Shown in pieces: positions 6,141-6,142 of a stretch of 6,142 bases of DNA. A program made the position numbers and the translations under genes. The notes below the pieces were generated by a model. That model searched no databases and had not been told where the DNA came from. It saw only the letters and a program-made list of their open reading frames with translations. This DNA is from Candidatus Melainabacteria bacterium (GTDB lineage Bacteria; Cyanobacteriota; Vampirovibrionia; Vampirovibrionales; JAJTHC01): contig JAPLIO010000193.1 of the NCBI GenBank assembly GCA_026389055.1, forward strand, positions 1 to 6,142. Reading direction: 5' to 3'. The stretch's first letter is position 1. Each line of letters opens with the position of its first letter.

Positions 6141-6142
6141 AC

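Noticed and set aside
5916..6142. Subtype II-A or II-B assignment
   Set aside because: No csn2 or cas4 follows cas2, and the Cas9 is far shorter than the II-B type. The genes beyond the window are unseen, but array material already begins here.

Overview
The window holds a compact type II-C CRISPR-Cas locus next to a chromosomal housekeeping gene. From left to right it contains the 3' part of an undecaprenyl-diphosphatase gene (uppP/bacA), a repeat-rich intergenic stretch of about 390 bases, and then cas9 (1117 aa), cas1 (320 aa) and cas2 (about 116 aa), all on the + strand. The right end has a region pointing the other way: a probable tracrRNA on the - strand, and one CRISPR repeat cut off by the window edge.

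The host is a bacterium of moderate-to-low GC content. The UppP sequence, the Cas9 family and the Cas1 family are all compatible with a Gram-negative proteobacterium, but the sequence does not allow a genus to be named. No integrase, transposase or phage gene is visible. The only hints of rearrangement between uppP and cas9 are short repeats and hairpins.

The cas operon looks intact. Cas9 keeps all RuvC and HNH catalytic positions. Cas1 keeps its E-H-D/E metal ligands and Cas2 keeps its N-terminal Asp. There is no cas4 or csn2 in the window, which with the order cas9-cas1-cas2 indicates subtype II-C. Cas1 and Cas2 would insert spacers, and Cas9 would use tracrRNA and crRNA to cut invading DNA.

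The most informative part is the last 220 bases. A perfect 24-bp inverted repeat (6043-6066 and 6107-6130) is best read as a tracrRNA anti-repeat and a 36-nt CRISPR repeat, both on the - strand. The repeat ends in a perfect extended -10 box, as in Neisseria type II-C arrays, where each repeat starts its own crRNA. A second promoter-like sequence would start the tracrRNA almost exactly at the anti-repeat. Other regulatory-looking structures are a hairpin covering the cas1 ribosome binding site, and a long hairpin with CAGGGAA repeats just upstream of cas9.
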